Under the pieces are notes generated by a model, which did no database searches, was not told where the DNA came from, and worked only from the letters and a program-made list of their open reading frames with translations. A stretch of DNA of 64,000 nt from Flaccisagitta enflata (lineage: Eukaryota; Chaetognatha; Sagittoidea; Aphragmophora), in assembly GCA_965153355.1 (NCBI GenBank), contig OZ231127.1, positions 17,670,001 through 17,734,000 on the forward strand, in the 5' to 3' direction. Position numbers and translations under genes: made by a program. This document shows, piece by piece, positions 1-12,484 of the stretch. How positions within the stretch are numbered: the first letter of the stretch is position 1; the number at the start of each line of letters is the position of its first letter.

Positions 1-378
1 AAGAGGATAGTCCTCGTTTATCAAGAGGATAGTCCTCGTTTATCAAGAGGATAGTCCTTGTTTATCAAGAGGATAGTCCTCGTTTATCAAGAGGATAGTC
101 CTCGTTTATCAAGAGGATAGTCCTCGTTTATCAAGAGGATAGTCCTCGTTTATCAAGGATATAGTCCCTGCTTATCAAGAGGATAGTCCTCGTTTATCAA
201 GAGGATAGTCCTCGTTTATCAAGAGGATAGTCCTCGTTTATCAAGAGGATAGTCCTCGTTTATCAAGAGGATAGTCCTCGTTTATCAAGAGGATAGTCCT
301 CGTTTATCAAGAGGATAGTCCTCGTTTATCAAGATGATAGTCCTTGTTTATCAAAAGGATAGTCAGTCCTCCATCTGC
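1..378. repeat. 22-bp minisatellite (AAGAGGATAGTCCTCG core)
   Basis: About 17 head-to-tail copies of a 22-bp unit fill the left edge, so the array probably continues outside the window. Each unit holds a small dyad, GAGGA-TAG-TCCTC. Copies are nearly identical apart from a few variants near 160 and 330. A related 26-bp array lies at 15,305-15,505. Open frames across it are repeat translations. Confidence 0.95.
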
Positions 379-560
379 TGACAAATGATACTGACAGATG
401 ATAGTGACAGATGATAGTGACAGATGATACCGACTGCTGATACCTTGTACTCCTTTCATGACTATGTGAAAACAGATTTTGATGGCGTGACTGGAGCCCC
501 ATTCTTCGATGTACTCATGTAAAAGAGAACCAACTGCCGAACCAAAAAAAAAAAGATAAT
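378..560. repeat. 13-bp GATGATA array plus conserved flanking block
   Basis: About four copies of GACAGATGATAGT (378-436) are followed by a block of about 55 bp containing GAGCCCCATTCT and AAAGAGAAC. The same array-plus-block pair recurs at 18,245-18,415, which shows the two travel together as one repeat. Confidence 0.75.
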
Positions 561-1119
561 CAATTAGTGCTACTGTATGGAGATTAGTGTTGATACTATT
601 TAAAAGCAACCATCATGACAAAATACAACCATCCTGCGAGTGATCGTCGAGCTGATATAATTACCGCAAAACCTTCAAAAACTTAGTGAACCCGCCATCT
701 TAAGAGATTATTTGAGCTCAATACAATTTTAGGGGAAAATAGGCTCGTTACCAGCGGATATCGTGAAATAAAATGTCCCAGTCTCAGAAAAATTTTACTG
801 GTTATTATAAAATTAATAGTGTATAAGATAATGAGACAGGGCATTGTATCTGTTAAATAATTGTTTGTGTATTCCTCAACATACTCTTTTATTATTCGTT
901 TCCGTTCTTTGTAGTCGCGGACAGTTGAGCCGGGCAGTAATGCAAACAAGGCTAACACCTTACATGCGCGAGCGAAATTTAAGACTAAAGACAGAATGAT
1001 TAAAATACTAAAAGACTAAAAGACTCAATCTAAATTGACTTAGAATAACTTAAAATTAAAATGACATGAACCGATAAAAAGACGCTAACGTGAAACAATG
1101 AAAAAACTAAGTTAGACTA
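560..1119. other. AT-rich interval, no gene seen
   Basis: No supported gene. A stub of the hairpin-ended dispersed repeat lies near 913-955 (TCGCGGACAGTTG and a GGGCAG-like box). Short open frames here have no recognisable features. Confidence 0.6.
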
Positions 1120-1195
1120 AGCGTTATGGACGGACCGACACCGACGGACCAATCGACGGACAGAGTGGGTCATAGTTGCGTGCACGCTACTAAAA
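1120..1195 (+). repeat. Hairpin-ended dispersed repeat, 3' half
   Basis: A GGACGGACC-rich stretch leads into a terminal hairpin (GCGTGCACGC core) and an ACTAAAAAT end. This is the standard 3' half of the family found throughout the window. The 5' half is missing or decayed. Confidence 0.8.
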
Positions 1196-1265
1196 ATGAT
1201 CACAATTCAAAAATGTGAGGGACGGACAAATACAATAAAATCTCGGTTTTCAAGGGACCAATGAT

Positions 1266-1448
1266 TTTTAGTCGCGTGCTACGCGACTCTACACCCCTCT
1301 TTGTCCATCGATTGGTTGGTCGGTCACACAAGTTTACTTTTTTTTTCTTTGACTGTACTGCTTCGGCCCTAATGCTCTGGTGACCTCATATATGGCCCCT
1401 GCCCACCCACACGCGACTGGGGTAGCCGCGTATCCGGCCTTTTTTTTT
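1266..1448 (-). repeat. Hairpin-ended dispersed repeat, full length
   Basis: A good example of the full element. Read on the minus strand it runs from GGCCGGATACGCGG through CCCCAGTCGCGTG, GTGGGCAGGGGCC and GAGGTCACCAG, a T/A-rich middle and a GACC-rich tract, to the terminal hairpin AGTCGCG-TAGCA-CGCGACT followed by AAAAAT. It is about 180 bp. A second partial copy in the same orientation follows at 1,608-1,665. Confidence 0.9.
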
Positions 1449-2028
1449 GTTGTAGGTAGAGTGCTGTTATTGCCATCAAAGGAAATTCAAGTGACTATTT
1501 GACGGAATCTTAAATTTGCATCTGTTTGAACTTTAGTATTAAAGGTTATTGTATTAATATTGTTTATGTTTTGGTAATACCAAAACTTAAATGTTTCTTA
1601 AATTGTTATTTTTAGTCGCGGACTAGCGACTAAGAGGCTTTGTCCTTCCGTCGGTCCGTCCATGACCACATGTAAAGAAAAGTGGAAAATAGTTGGCGAA
1701 TGGTCATCGCAAGCACCGGTAGTAGAACTAGAACAATCACTTGAAATTTCATTATGGAGTATACACAGTGCAAAATCACACTTTTGCACTGTGTATACTC
1801 CATAATGAAATTACAAGTGATTGTTCAAGTGGAAAATACAAATATTTTGGATGTTTTTTTAAAGGGTGGGCGGGGAGGGGGGTATCGAGGGTTGGACGTC
1901 CCTGCCCACCTTTACGCCACAATTTTGTAACCTGCGTTACTTGTATCTCTTACTTTCCTTTTCTCAGTTCAACATTGCATGTTCGCACCGACGGCGATGA
2001 CAGTGAGGACAAAGATGGCCACAACAAT

Positions 2029-2232
2029 TTATTGCTCGTGTAGGACTGCCCAAAAAATTTTCATGAAACCGTTGACTGCATCAATCCTTCGCCAAAGTTC
2101 TGCATCTGTAGTCTGTAACAAGGTGTCAAAAAGTTCATCACAACAATCACCACGCGTCAACGACTCAACCAATCGCCCAGATCGCCGCCAAAAGCTGTCA
2201 GGTACTTTCAGCTTTGAAGTCAACTCAATCAA
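2029..2232 (-). pseudogene. Decayed fragment of a possible death-fold (CARD-like) protein
   Basis: The minus strand reads as a helical, charged peptide of 67 residues with LKVPDSFWRRSGRLVESL followed by GDCCDELFDTLLQTTDAELW. The alternation of short amphipathic helices and the Trp-Arg-Arg end resemble CARD or other death-fold modules of invertebrate immune and apoptosis proteins, but this is resemblance only and I cannot name a family. Upstream the frame is broken by stops and frameshifts, and no start or splice site is convincing. The reversed copy at 29,036-29,270 has different disruptions. Most likely it is a gene fragment carried inside repeated DNA. Confidence 0.35.
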
Positions 2233-3451
2233 AAAATATTTAAGATACTGTCTTCTAACTTGACATGGAGGTCAATCTGCGTGAGTACAACGCGCACATA
2301 CCCTCATTGACCCCGACAAAAACATCCTATTATGGTATCAAGACGACGACGCCGGCGGCGGCAAGGTACCCAAATCTTAAACTGCTCTCGATCGTAAACG
2401 CCTGTTGCAAAGTCCTTGAATTTCAGAGAATGTTTCTGGCAGTTGGAGGAATGTGCCTATACAGGGCTACCAAAGTCGCCTGCGGATGGGCAGGGGCTGT
2501 ATTTGAGGTCACTTAATCATTTCGGCAGGAGCTGTGAGGCCAAAGACCGCAAAGACCCCCAAAAAATAGTGTGATGGACCAATGGACGGACGGATAGACC
2601 AATGGACGGACCAACAAAGCAGGATGTCGAGTCACGTAGCACACAACAAATACTAAAATCACTCAATGCGAAGTGCCATGTCCACTGCATCATTCCCGAG
2701 GCTTAGCACTAACGCCAACTTCAGTTCTTTAGCCATCGCATCGCGACATAAAATCTGATTTTCAACCCCATGGATCATTAACAAAGCATACTCTAGGTTC
2801 ACAAACAGCTAAATCCCGCACTATCGGATTTTAAGGGACCAATATTTTTAGTCGCGTGCACTAGATTGGGCTCGCTGTAGGCATTTGAATGAAACATTAT
2901 TTCCAAGCACTTTTCATGTTCCGATTGCATAATTAGAGCCTAATCTACTTGCAAAATTGATTTTGACTTGATCTTGGCACTCCGTCATTAAAAGATATGA
3001 TTTTGAGGAGAAAAGAAAAGAAATGTCCTGTCGAATGAAATATTCAAATCTTTTGAAAATCACAATTTCTCTTCTAATCGGTCAAAATGTTTGGGATTGG
3101 TCTCATTTGACAGCATTTTTTTACTATTTTATTTGTTAGAATATCCAGCTCAATCGGCCGAGAAATCTTTGCGAAAATGGAATTTAGAAATGATGATAGT
3201 AAAAAATACTTCAAAATTTGATCATTTTAGATATGATTACAGCACACATCACAAAAAACTCTTTCAATTAGCGTTAACAGCGCCTGGGTTATGAACTATA
3301 ACCAAAGGATAGGTGGTTTGTCTCACCAATAGGTGGTCAATTTGTCTGTCTGTCAATCAATTGGCTGATATATCAATTGGGAGAGTGTATTTTGCGTTTT
3401 CCTTTGATTTTTGCATCAGTGCATCTGAACATAATATGGTTTTCTGTTTTC

Positions 3452-3475
3452 TGTGTGTGTGTGTGCGCGCGCGCG
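3452..3475. repeat. Alternating TG/CG tract
   Basis: Twenty-four bases of alternating pyrimidine-purine, (TG)n passing into (CG)n. Such tracts are prone to adopt Z-DNA. It lies in the loop of the foldback. Confidence 0.8.
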
Positions 3476-3744
3476 ATCATTTCTGCTACCACGTGGGGGA
3501 GATAGCAGCCCCACCAATACCGGGCTATACAGTGGCGTGTTTGCCTGCATTGAAAAAACCCCCACCACCGAATTAACTGCATTTTCTACCTGCGGTCATT
3601 GCTAACATTGGGGTCACAACAAGACTAGGTTCATTTGCATTAGTTTTAGGGAATAGTCCGCATCAGGAAGTTTTAGAAATCAATTGTCTAGAGTCTACAC
3701 TTTCCGGCTGTTCCAGATTCGGTTTTAAAGTTGACAAATCGGTA

Positions 3745-3925
3745 TACACAGCTACCAAGTCGCGTGCGGTTGGGCAGGGGCGGTTGAAAAAAGGTGTACC
3801 TGAACATTTTGGCAGGAGCAGTAATGCCTAAACTGCCCGTAAACGCCAAAAAAGCTAACGGTGATGGACGGACAGACCAACCGACCGACCAGCATAGCAG
3901 GTTATAGAGTCGCGTGTACGCCACT
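3745..3925 (+). repeat. Hairpin-ended dispersed repeat
   Basis: Contains the 5' box (ATACACAGCTACC, AAGTCGCGTGCGG, TGGGCAGGGGC), the middle GGCAGGAGCAGTAATGC variant, a GGACGGACAGACC tract and a terminal AGTCGCGTGTACGCCACT hairpin that is slightly mismatched. Confidence 0.85.
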
Positions 3926-4267
3926 TAAAATGATTTAATTCAAGGCCTGTTTCGATTTTAATCGCATTTTAGAGGGGCGACTTGGTCGCTCGCTATGTTT
4001 GTACACTCGCACCGCTCATTCTGCGCACTTGCTCGCTTTCTCACTTTGCTCACTCCCTCGTGGGACAGATGAAATTTTTTGAATGTGTTTACACTGTGCA
4101 AGTGTAAGTGAAAATAAAGACGAAAGAGCAAGAGCGGTAGTGCAAATCTCGACTGAGGGGAATATAGCGGCAGATTCAGGACAAAGAAAACCAAAACAAA
4201 GAAAACAAGCCCAGTGGTTTCAAGAAGTGATCCACTACAACACATCAACAATTACCTTTGCAGCAGC

Positions 4268-4319
4268 ATCTGTAACAACAACAACAACAACAACAAGTCA
4301 ACAACGACATCAACAACAA

Positions 4320-4362
<43 letters not shown>

Positions 4363-4374
4363 AACAGCAACGAT
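4268..4374 (+). repeat. CAA trinucleotide microsatellite
   Basis: Interrupted (CAA)n with CAT and CAG variants. The two overlapping open frames, glutamine- or threonine-rich, come from the repeat. Upstream, 3,958-4,267 shows no convincing gene. Confidence 0.9.
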
Positions 4375-4579
4375 GATGACGATTACGACGCTACAACGGC
4401 AGCGGCATTAGAAGAATGGATAGTGAAGACTAGCATCACGGAAATCAAAAGGCTGTTTTTCAGTTGCTGGCTAAGCAACTTTTCAAGTTCAAGAGGGTCT
4501 GAAGGTCTGAAGGTTTGTCCGTTACGCAAAATTTTGGATGACGCGAAATTGGCTGAAATATTGATTTCAGAGCATAATT

Positions 4580-4690
4580 AGACCCTGCCCAACCAAAATA
4601 TAGCCCCTACCAACCCGTAACATAGCCACTACCCATCTGTATGCTGCCCCTGCCCATCCGATTATTGGCCGTGTATCGGGCCTTGTTTGA
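4580..4690 (-). repeat. Hairpin-ended dispersed repeat, 5' half only
   Basis: On the minus strand a GGCCCGATACACGGCC-like start is followed by three or four repeats of the GGGCAGGGGC-type box. The 3' hairpin half is absent. The repeated box suggests local expansion of the 5' module. Confidence 0.65.
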
Positions 4691-5754
4691 AAAGTTTCGA
4701 ATTCAGTTGAATTAAAATGATTCATGTTCACGTTGTACCACTGAACCAAAAAAAAAAAAAAAAATATACTATTCTCAGTTGAATACGTATTTGTTTTAGC
4801 ATCTGTTTTCCAGTTGGTTGGTCTGAAGCACATGAATAACATGCCAAATGGAGCTGAAATATTGTACAAATAAGCTAATTAAAAGATACTATCAAATGAG
4901 ACAAATCCCGAAATTTTCTCCACTCGGAAGAAAAGCGAATTTCAATCAATTTACTAATTGAAAATTTTGACTTGCTTGCTGATGTGATGCGGTCCTTTAC
5001 TGATCACTACGAGTCGCCAAGCGGTTTTTGGAACCAATGTATCATGTATCAGATCTATCTTGGTCAGGAGAGTCATATCTCACGTACACGCGCATTCAAA
5101 GAGTTGTTGATGACCGAGTCAGAAAAAAATGAAAAATCATGTCTTTTTTTGAAACAGAATTTCAATTTTCTCTAAAACTACTTAACCAATTGAGCTGAAA
5201 TTTTCAGCAAACCAAGATCTTAAAAATTGGTGTCGAATGAGACCAATCCCAAAATTTTCGGCCAATTAGAAGAGGATTTATGATTTTATGAAGATTTAAA
5301 TATTCCATTAAATAAAGATGATTTTTTGTTTCTCATCAAAATTGCATTTTTCAATGACGGAGTGCCTAGATCAAGTTCAAATCGATTTTGCGAGTAGATT
5401 GGGGTCTAATTTTTCAATTGGAACAGGAAAAGTGCTTGGAAATAATTTGATTTTCTGATGCCCATATTGAGCCCATCCTAGCGTGCACGCGACTCAACAT
5501 CCCGCTTTGTCCGTTGGTTGGTCGGTCGGTCAATCAATCGGTCACACTTAACTTTTTTTTATGATTTTATATCTTTGACCTCACTGCTCCTGCCCAAATG
5601 GTTTGGTAACCTCAAATATATGGCTCCTGCCCACCCGCACACGTCTTTGGTAGCCTTGTATCCGGTCTTGTTTTTGTGACGGGCTAACAAAGAAAACAAG
5701 TTGGCTCCACACTGTCTAAGGCCTTTACTTTGTTTTTAAGTTGCAGACACGCAA

Positions 5755-5862
5755 TTCTGTAAGAGGCTTTGTCTGACTGTCCGTCCATCCTTTGGTACGT
5801 CAGTCAGTTGAAAGGGTCATTTGATAGTGTTTGGTCGTGTGCACGCTACCATGTTTGCTGCT
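5755..5862 (-). repeat. Partial hairpin-ended repeat
   Basis: A GAGGCTTTGTC ... CCGTCCATC tract and GTCGTGTGCACGCTACC mark a reversed 3' half just before the 20-bp minisatellite begins. Confidence 0.55.
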
Positions 5863-5884
5863 GGTTTGTCTGTTGGTTGTAAGT

Positions 5885-6712
5885 GTTCCTCATGTTGAAT
5901 GAGAGGACCCTTGTCATGATGGGAGGATCCTTGTCATGATGGGAGGATCCTTGTCATGATGGGAGGACCCTTGTCATGACGGGAGGACCCTTGTCATGAC
6001 GGGAGGACCCTTGTCATGACGGATCCTTGTTATGGACTGTAATTTTGTCATGACGGGAGGACCCTTGTCATGACGGGAGGACCCTTGTCATGACGGGGGG
6101 ACCCTTGTCATGACGGAGGACCCATGTCAAGACGTGGAGACCCTGGCCAGATCGTGAGGACCCTTGTCACGGGAGTGAACCTTGTCATGACGGGAGGACC
6201 CTTGTCATGACGGGAGGACCCTTGTCATGACGGGAGGACCCTTGGACTATAATAGACTGTAATGAACTGTTATGAACTGTAATGAACTGTTATGGACTGT
6301 AATTGACAGGAGGACCCTTTGTCATGACGGGAGGACCCTGTCAAGACGGAGGGACCCTGTCATGACGGGAGGACCCTTGTCATGACGGGGGGACCCTGTC
6401 ATGACGGGGAGGTGACCTTTGTCATGACGGGGAGGGACCTTGCCGCGACGGGAGTGACCCTGGGTCAGGAGGGGAGGACCCTTGTCATGAGGGGAGGACC
6501 CTTGTCATGAGGGGAGGACCCTTGTCATGACGGGAGGACCCTTGTCATGACGGGAGGACCCTTGTCATGACGGGAGGACCCTTGTCATGACGGGAGGACC
6601 CTTGTCATGACGGGAGGACCCTTGTCATGACGGGAGTACCCTTGTCATGACGGGAGGACCCTTGTCATGACGGGAGGACCCTTGTCATGACGGGAGGACC
6701 CTTGGACTATAA
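5885..6712. repeat. 20-bp minisatellite with internal palindrome
   Basis: Roughly 35 copies of TTGTCATGACGGGAGGACCC, each with the palindrome GTCATGAC. At 6,240-6,305 the array switches briefly to a 10-bp repeat (AACTGTAATG type), returns to the 20-bp unit, then changes for good near 6,705. The reversed array is at 27,150-27,975, in the same relation to the duplicated segment. Confidence 0.92.
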
Positions 6713-6965
6713 TAGACTGTAATGAACTGTTATGAACTGTAATTAACTGTTATGGACTGTAATTAACTGTAATTAACTGTAATGGACTGTAATGGTCTGT
6801 AATGGACTGTAATTAACTGTAATGGACTGTAATTAACTGTAATGGACGGTAATTAACTGTAATGGACTGCAATTAACTGTAATGGACTGCAATTAACTGT
6901 AATGGACTGTAATGAACTGTAATTAACTGAATGGACTGTAATTAACTGTAATAGACTGTTATTGT
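6705..6965. repeat. 10-bp tandem repeat (AATTAACTGT / AATGGACTGT)
   Basis: About 25 copies of a 10-bp unit alternating AATTAACTGT and AATGGACTGT. It is the same filler that separates the modules of satellite A. Confidence 0.9.
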
Positions 6966-9900
6966 TTCACATCCATTACGTTAATTATGTTTATTACAGT
7001 CCATTACAGTTAATTGATAGTTATTCTAAATCCTTTTAAACTCCTGCCTATTCTCCTTATTTAGAAACTTCCTTTCATAAATAGTTGGATATTGAAAATT
7101 TTACAGTTTAACAACGCTCCCCACCCACAGGTAGAGACGCAATTAACTGTAATTAAATTTTCAATATCAAGTGATTTTTTTGTCCTTTAGAGGAGAGTTT
7201 CTAGAATGGGAGGGGCTAATAGGTAGGGGTTTAAAGGGGGATTTAGAATGAACTGTAATTAACTGTAATTAACTGTAATTAACTGTAATTAACTGTAATT
7301 AACTGTAATTAACTGTAATTAACTGTAATTAACTGTAATGGATGTGAAACAATAACAGTCTATTACAGTTAATTACAGTCAATTACAGTTAATTACAGTC
7401 AATTACAGTTAATTACAGTTAATTACAGTTAATTACAGTTCATTCTAAATCCCCCTTTAAACCCCTACCTATTAGCCCCTCCCATTCTAGAAACTCTCCT
7501 CTAAAGGACAAAAAAATCACTTGATATTGAAAATTTTATTACAGTTAATTACGTCTCTACCCTAATAGGTGGGGACGTAATTAAAAACTGTAATAAAATT
7601 TTCAATATCAAGTGATTTTTTTGTCCTTTAGAGGAGAGTTTCTAGAATGGGAGGGGCTAATAGGTAGGGGTTTAAAGGGGGATTTAGAATGAACTTGTAA
7701 TTAACTGTAATTAACTGTAATTGACTGTAATTAACCTGTAATTAATCAGAATTAACTCGTAATGGATGCGAAACAATAACAGTCTATTACACATCAATTA
7801 CAGTTAATTACAATCCATTACAGTTAATTACAATAATTACAGTTAATTACAGGTTACCACAGTTCATTTAATCCCTTAATTTCTGTTCTCCTACCAAACT
7901 TCCTTCTCTAAAGGACAAAAATCATTTGATATCAAAATTTATCATGCTTAATTACGCCTCTAAATTCTGTATTATATGTAATGCAATTAAAAAACTGTAA
8001 CAAAATCTTTTTCAATATCAAGTGATTTTTTTGTCCTTTAGAGGAGAGTTTCTAGAATGTGAGGCCACAGGTAGGGGCTTAAAGGGGATTTAGAAATGAA
8101 CTGTAATTAACTGTACTAACTGTAATTAACTGTAATTAACTGTAATTAACTGTAATTTGACTGTAATGATCAGGATTAATCAGAATGGACGTGGAAACAC
8201 AGCCCAATAGTTAATATATCAATTGGCAGTTAACATACTGACATAAAGGATTAGTGGTTAATCATACATCATACAGTTCATTTAACTCTCAGCTTGTTTC
8301 AGAACTTCTCCTCTAAATGAGGGCTTCCTGATATTGAAAATTTTATTACAGTTAATTACGTCTCTACCCTAACAGTGGGATGTAATTAAAAATCGTAATA
8401 GGAATCTCTGTCATCGTTGATATATTTTGTCCTTTAGAGGAGAGTTTCTAGAATGGGAGGGGCTAATAGGTAGGGGTTTAAAGGGGGATTTAGAGTGAAC
8501 TGTAATTAACTGTAATTAACTGTAATTAACTGTAATTAACTGTAATTAACTGTAATTAACTGTAATGGACTGTAATTAACTGTAATTAACTGTAATAGAC
8601 TATTATTGTTTCACATCCATTACAGTTAATTACAGTTAATTACAGTCAATTACAGTCAATTATAGCACACAGTTCATTCTAAATCCCTTTTAAACCCCCT
8701 GTCATTCTATTTAGAAACTCTAAAGGACAAAAATCACTGATATCAAATGCTATTACAGTTTTTTACCACGTCCCACCATTGGTGCAGAGACGCCACACAC
8801 TGCTGCTGGCACCTAATTAAATTTTCAATATCAAGTGATTTTTTCTGTCTTTTAGAGGAAGAAAGTTTCTAGAAAACGGGAGGCCACAGTAGGCTTAAAG
8901 TGGGATTTAATGAACTAGACTAATCCGTAATTAACTGTAATTAACTGTAATTAACTACACTAACTGCATCGATACTGTACTAACTGTAGGCAATATTGCA
9001 CTGGAACGAAGTATACTCATGAGTGGCTGTAATTAGCACTGTAATTAACATAGTTAACATATAACCAGATGTGAAACAATAACGATGCAATACGATTGAA
9101 GTACAGTTAATGCGATCGCTGATTGTTACAGTTAATCTGATGTCTGATGGCTCCCAATTCGTCTAAGTCCACTATTCTCCCTCACGTTCACAGAAACTCT
9201 CTCTAAAGGACAAAAAAATCACTTGTGTGAAATTTAATTACGATTAGTTACGTCTCTACCTGTGGTAGGAATGTAATTAAAAACGTAATAAAGTACAAAT
9301 ATGTATTTTATTAGAAGAAGGAAGTTAAACAAGTATGCAAGGAGATACAAGAGAGTTTAGAATGACAGTAATTAACTACTTAATTAAGCGCAATTACTTG
9401 TGAAATTAGCCGCAGTGATATGATAGCACATAATTATGTAATGAATGTGACTATCAAAATGAGGTTTAAAGGATTTAGAATGAGCTTATAGTGTAACTGT
9501 AATTAACTGTAATTGCTATGATACTTATAATTGACATATAATTAAGCGCAATTACTGTAATAGACAGTATTGTTTACATCCATTCTGATTGATGATTATT
9601 GTTAATGTGATCAGTGATTGTTGAACAATGCAATTAATTAATTCGTGCAAATATTTAAAAATACGTTAGCCTCCCGATTAAATATAAAAGAGGCAAAAGA
9701 AGTAGTAGAAATTTATATTCTGATTTTTTTTTTTTTTTGATGCAGTCATTTTGTGGGGTAGGGCGACAATTGGCTGTATTAATTTTTCATCAGTGTTTTG
9801 TCATTTTGAGAGTTTAAATGGGCATTAACTGGAAGGGGATGAGGATTTGGGGTGATTCATGATGCACTTTGTGATGGCTGTAATTAGCGTAATTGTACAT

Positions 9901-12480
9901 GATGCGTGGTGATTATAATTAACTGTGATGACTGCGTGTTAACTGTAGTACCTGCAATAGACAATTATTATTCGCATCCCATTACGATTAATTCACGATT
10001 GAAGTACGATCAAGTACGATTAATCGATGAGTCTGATTGATGCTGATCGGTGCAGAGATTGATACAGTTAGTACAGTTAATTACAATTAAGTCTAAATCC
10101 CCACTTTAAACTTCCACAGTAACCCTCCATTCTGAAACTCTCTGCAGAGACCATCAACTTAAGTATTAAGGTACATTAGTTTTTTTTAATTAAGTCACCT
10201 ATTGATTAGAGGCAATTAACTGTAGTCAAATTTTCAGTATCAATATTTTACGTCTTGGAAATTTCTAAAATGGAAGAACAATAAGTTTAAAGAAATTTAA
10301 AATGATTAACAATTGTACTGTGATGCTGTAATTGGCAACAGTGGCACATGATTAACTTTATATTAACTATATTAACTATAATTAACTTTTAATTAAATGT
10401 AATTACGCATAATGGGCTGTTATTGTTTGGCATCCATTACAGTTGTGATTGGTTACGTTTCAATACGATTAACCCTGGGGTGGTGCAGTTGGTGGTGTGC
10501 AGGGCCGTACTGATTCATTCTAATCTTGCTAAACCCTACCTATAGCCTCATTCAGAAATATATCTCAAAGGACAAAAAATCATTTGATATTGAAAGTTAT
10601 TTACAGTTTTTTTTAGTTCGTCACATTGGGGTAGGGCGTGTTAACATGTAGAATTTTGATATCAAATATTTTTGTCTTTGGAGGAGTTTCAGAAATGGGA
10701 AGAGCAGGGTTTAAAGGGATTTAGAATGAACGCAGTAAGCGTAATTAAGCGTAATTAGCATAATTGCTTTATGATGCTTATAATTGACTAGCATTAGCGT
10801 AATTACGCCTGTTAATAATTGTTGTTGTTTTACCTCCAGTTACAGTTGGTCTGATTGATACAGGTCAGTGCGATTAATTACGATTGATGGATTGGTGATT
10901 ATTGGATTAGGTCTAAATCGCTAACCCTACTGTCCAGCTCCCGTGCAGAAACTCTCACTCTGAGACAAAAAATCAACATTATTGAAAATTTTATTACAGT
11001 TTTTGATACGTCTATACCTATTGGGGTAGAGCGTAGTGTGTATTAAATTTTCAATGTCAGTGTTTTATCTTTTAGAGAGACTCTAAGGAAGGAAACTGCT
11101 GGGCAAGGGAATTTAAAGGGATTTAAAGATGAACTGTATTGCTATGGTGCTATGATTGCTGTAATTATTTATGAGTGCTAAATTGCTATAATAGACTATT
11201 TAATGACTGCAATCATTCACGATTAATTACAGTTAGTACGAAGAAGTCAGTTACAGTTAGTACAGTGTTGATTAGTGATCAGTACAATTCATTACAGGAA
11301 TTAGTACGAGATTAGTACAGTTATTCTAAATCACCATGCTTCCCTACGTAAGCCTCGTTAGAAACTCTCATACAAAGAGACAAAAATCACTTGTGTTAGA
11401 AAATTTAATTGCAGTTATTACGTCTCTGCCTATTAGGTAAGGACCAATTAAGCTATAAATAAATTTTTCAATATTAGTATTTTAATATGAAAAGAGACTC
11501 TAAATAGGAAAAGAAAACACCAATAAACAAAGGGAGTTAAAAGGGTTTAAGTGTTTATATCAGTCAACAGTGTACAAATTATTTATAATTAGCTGTGATG
11601 GCCTGTGTTATAATGGGCTGTGTGTTGCAAATCGAATTACAGTTAAGTACGATCTGAGTACGATCAATTACAGTTATTACAGATTGATTACAGTTAATTA
11701 CAGTTAATTACAGTTAATTACAGTTCATTCTAAATCCCCCTTTAAACCCCTACCTATTAGCCCCTCCCATTCTAGAAACTCTCCTCTAAAGGACAAAAAA
11801 ATCACTTGATATTGAAAATTCTATTACAGTTTTTAATTACGTCCCTACCTATTAGGGTAGGGACGTAGTTAAATGTAATTAAATGGACAATGTCAAATGA
11901 TTTTTTGTCCTTTAAAGAAGAGATTCTAGAATGAGAGGGGCTAATAGGTAAAGATTTATAGGGGGATTTAAAAATTTATTATAATTTATGTTATTTATAA
12001 ATGATTTATACGAATGAACATGATGAGCTATAATGAACCACCTAGTAACTGTAATGGTGTAATGAACTGTAACTCTTTGTGTGTTTTATCGGCCAGAGAT
12101 TTAATTACAGTTAATTACAATTCATTCCTGATTAATTTCTGATCACATTTACAATTAGTACAGTGGTGTTGCAGTTATTCTAAATCACTATTTTCACCTC
12201 CTGCCTTTCTAGAAACTCTCCTCTAAAGGACAAAAAATCACAGCACGATATTGAAAATTCTGTGTAGTTTTTAATTACGTCTCTACCCTAATAGGTGGGG
12301 ACGTAATTAAAAACTGTAATAGAATTTTCAATATCAAGTGATTTTTTTGGCCTTTAGAGGAGAGATTCGAGAATGGGAGGGGCTAATAGGTAGGGGTTTA
12401 AAGGGGGATTTAGAGTCAAACATAATAAACTGTTATTGACTTTAATGGACTGTAATGGACTGTAATTAACTGTAATTAAC
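6965..12480. repeat. Palindromic satellite A
   Basis: A complex array with about 12 modules spaced roughly 400-450 bp apart. Each module has a palindromic core near ACGTCCCTACC-TATTAGG-GTAGGGACGT, flanks related to GATATTGAAAATT and ATCACTTGATATTG, and on both sides a conserved box of about 50 bp in opposite orientation (CCCCTACCTATTAGCCCC then TCCCATTCTAGAAACT; clean copy at 7,445-7,494). Boxes are separated by (AATTAACTGT)n filler. Modules at about 7,440-7,700 and 11,700-12,420 are clean. Those between about 8,850 and 11,650 are heavily degraded, with scattered short substitutions that may be poor consensus rather than age. No coding sequence. Confidence 0.9.
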
Positions 12481-12484
12481 CATA

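Larger units (their letters stand above)
1245..2870. repeat. Inverted duplication, left arm (mate 28,440-29,830)
   Basis: The segment matches the reverse complement of 28,440-29,830 in the same order. From the outer end these are a reversed hairpin repeat, an AT-rich spacer, a partial hairpin repeat, a GGGTGGGCGGGG tract, the death-fold-like fragment, a forward hairpin repeat and an unique-looking tail ending at a TCGGATTTTAAGGGA motif. Substitutions and indels are common, so the duplication is not recent. The mates are about 26 kb apart. The copy on the other side also lies near a reversed 20-bp minisatellite, as this one does. Confidence 0.85.
2455..5678. repeat. Composite foldback element
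   Basis: The left part (2,455-3,290) is matched in reverse by 4,975-5,678. Hairpin repeats lie at both outer ends (forward at 2,455-2,650, reversed at 5,478-5,678). Inside them an AT-rich segment at 2,870-3,110 pairs with 5,225-5,475, including the shared words GGCACTCCGTCATT and GGTCTCATTTGACA read from opposite strands. The centre (about 3,300-4,970) holds a further hairpin repeat, a TG/CG tract and a CAA microsatellite. No transposase frame is visible, so if mobile it is non-autonomous. Confidence 0.7.

Noticed and set aside
1-378. Possible CRISPR array
   Set aside because: Units are contiguous with no unique spacers, no cas genes exist, and the DNA is eukaryotic. The same applies to the arrays at 5.9, 12.5, 25.5, 27.2 and 51.8 kb.
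4083-4411. Polyglutamine and polythreonine open frames
   Set aside because: They arise from the CAA microsatellite in two phases. No splice sites or conserved flanking peptide.
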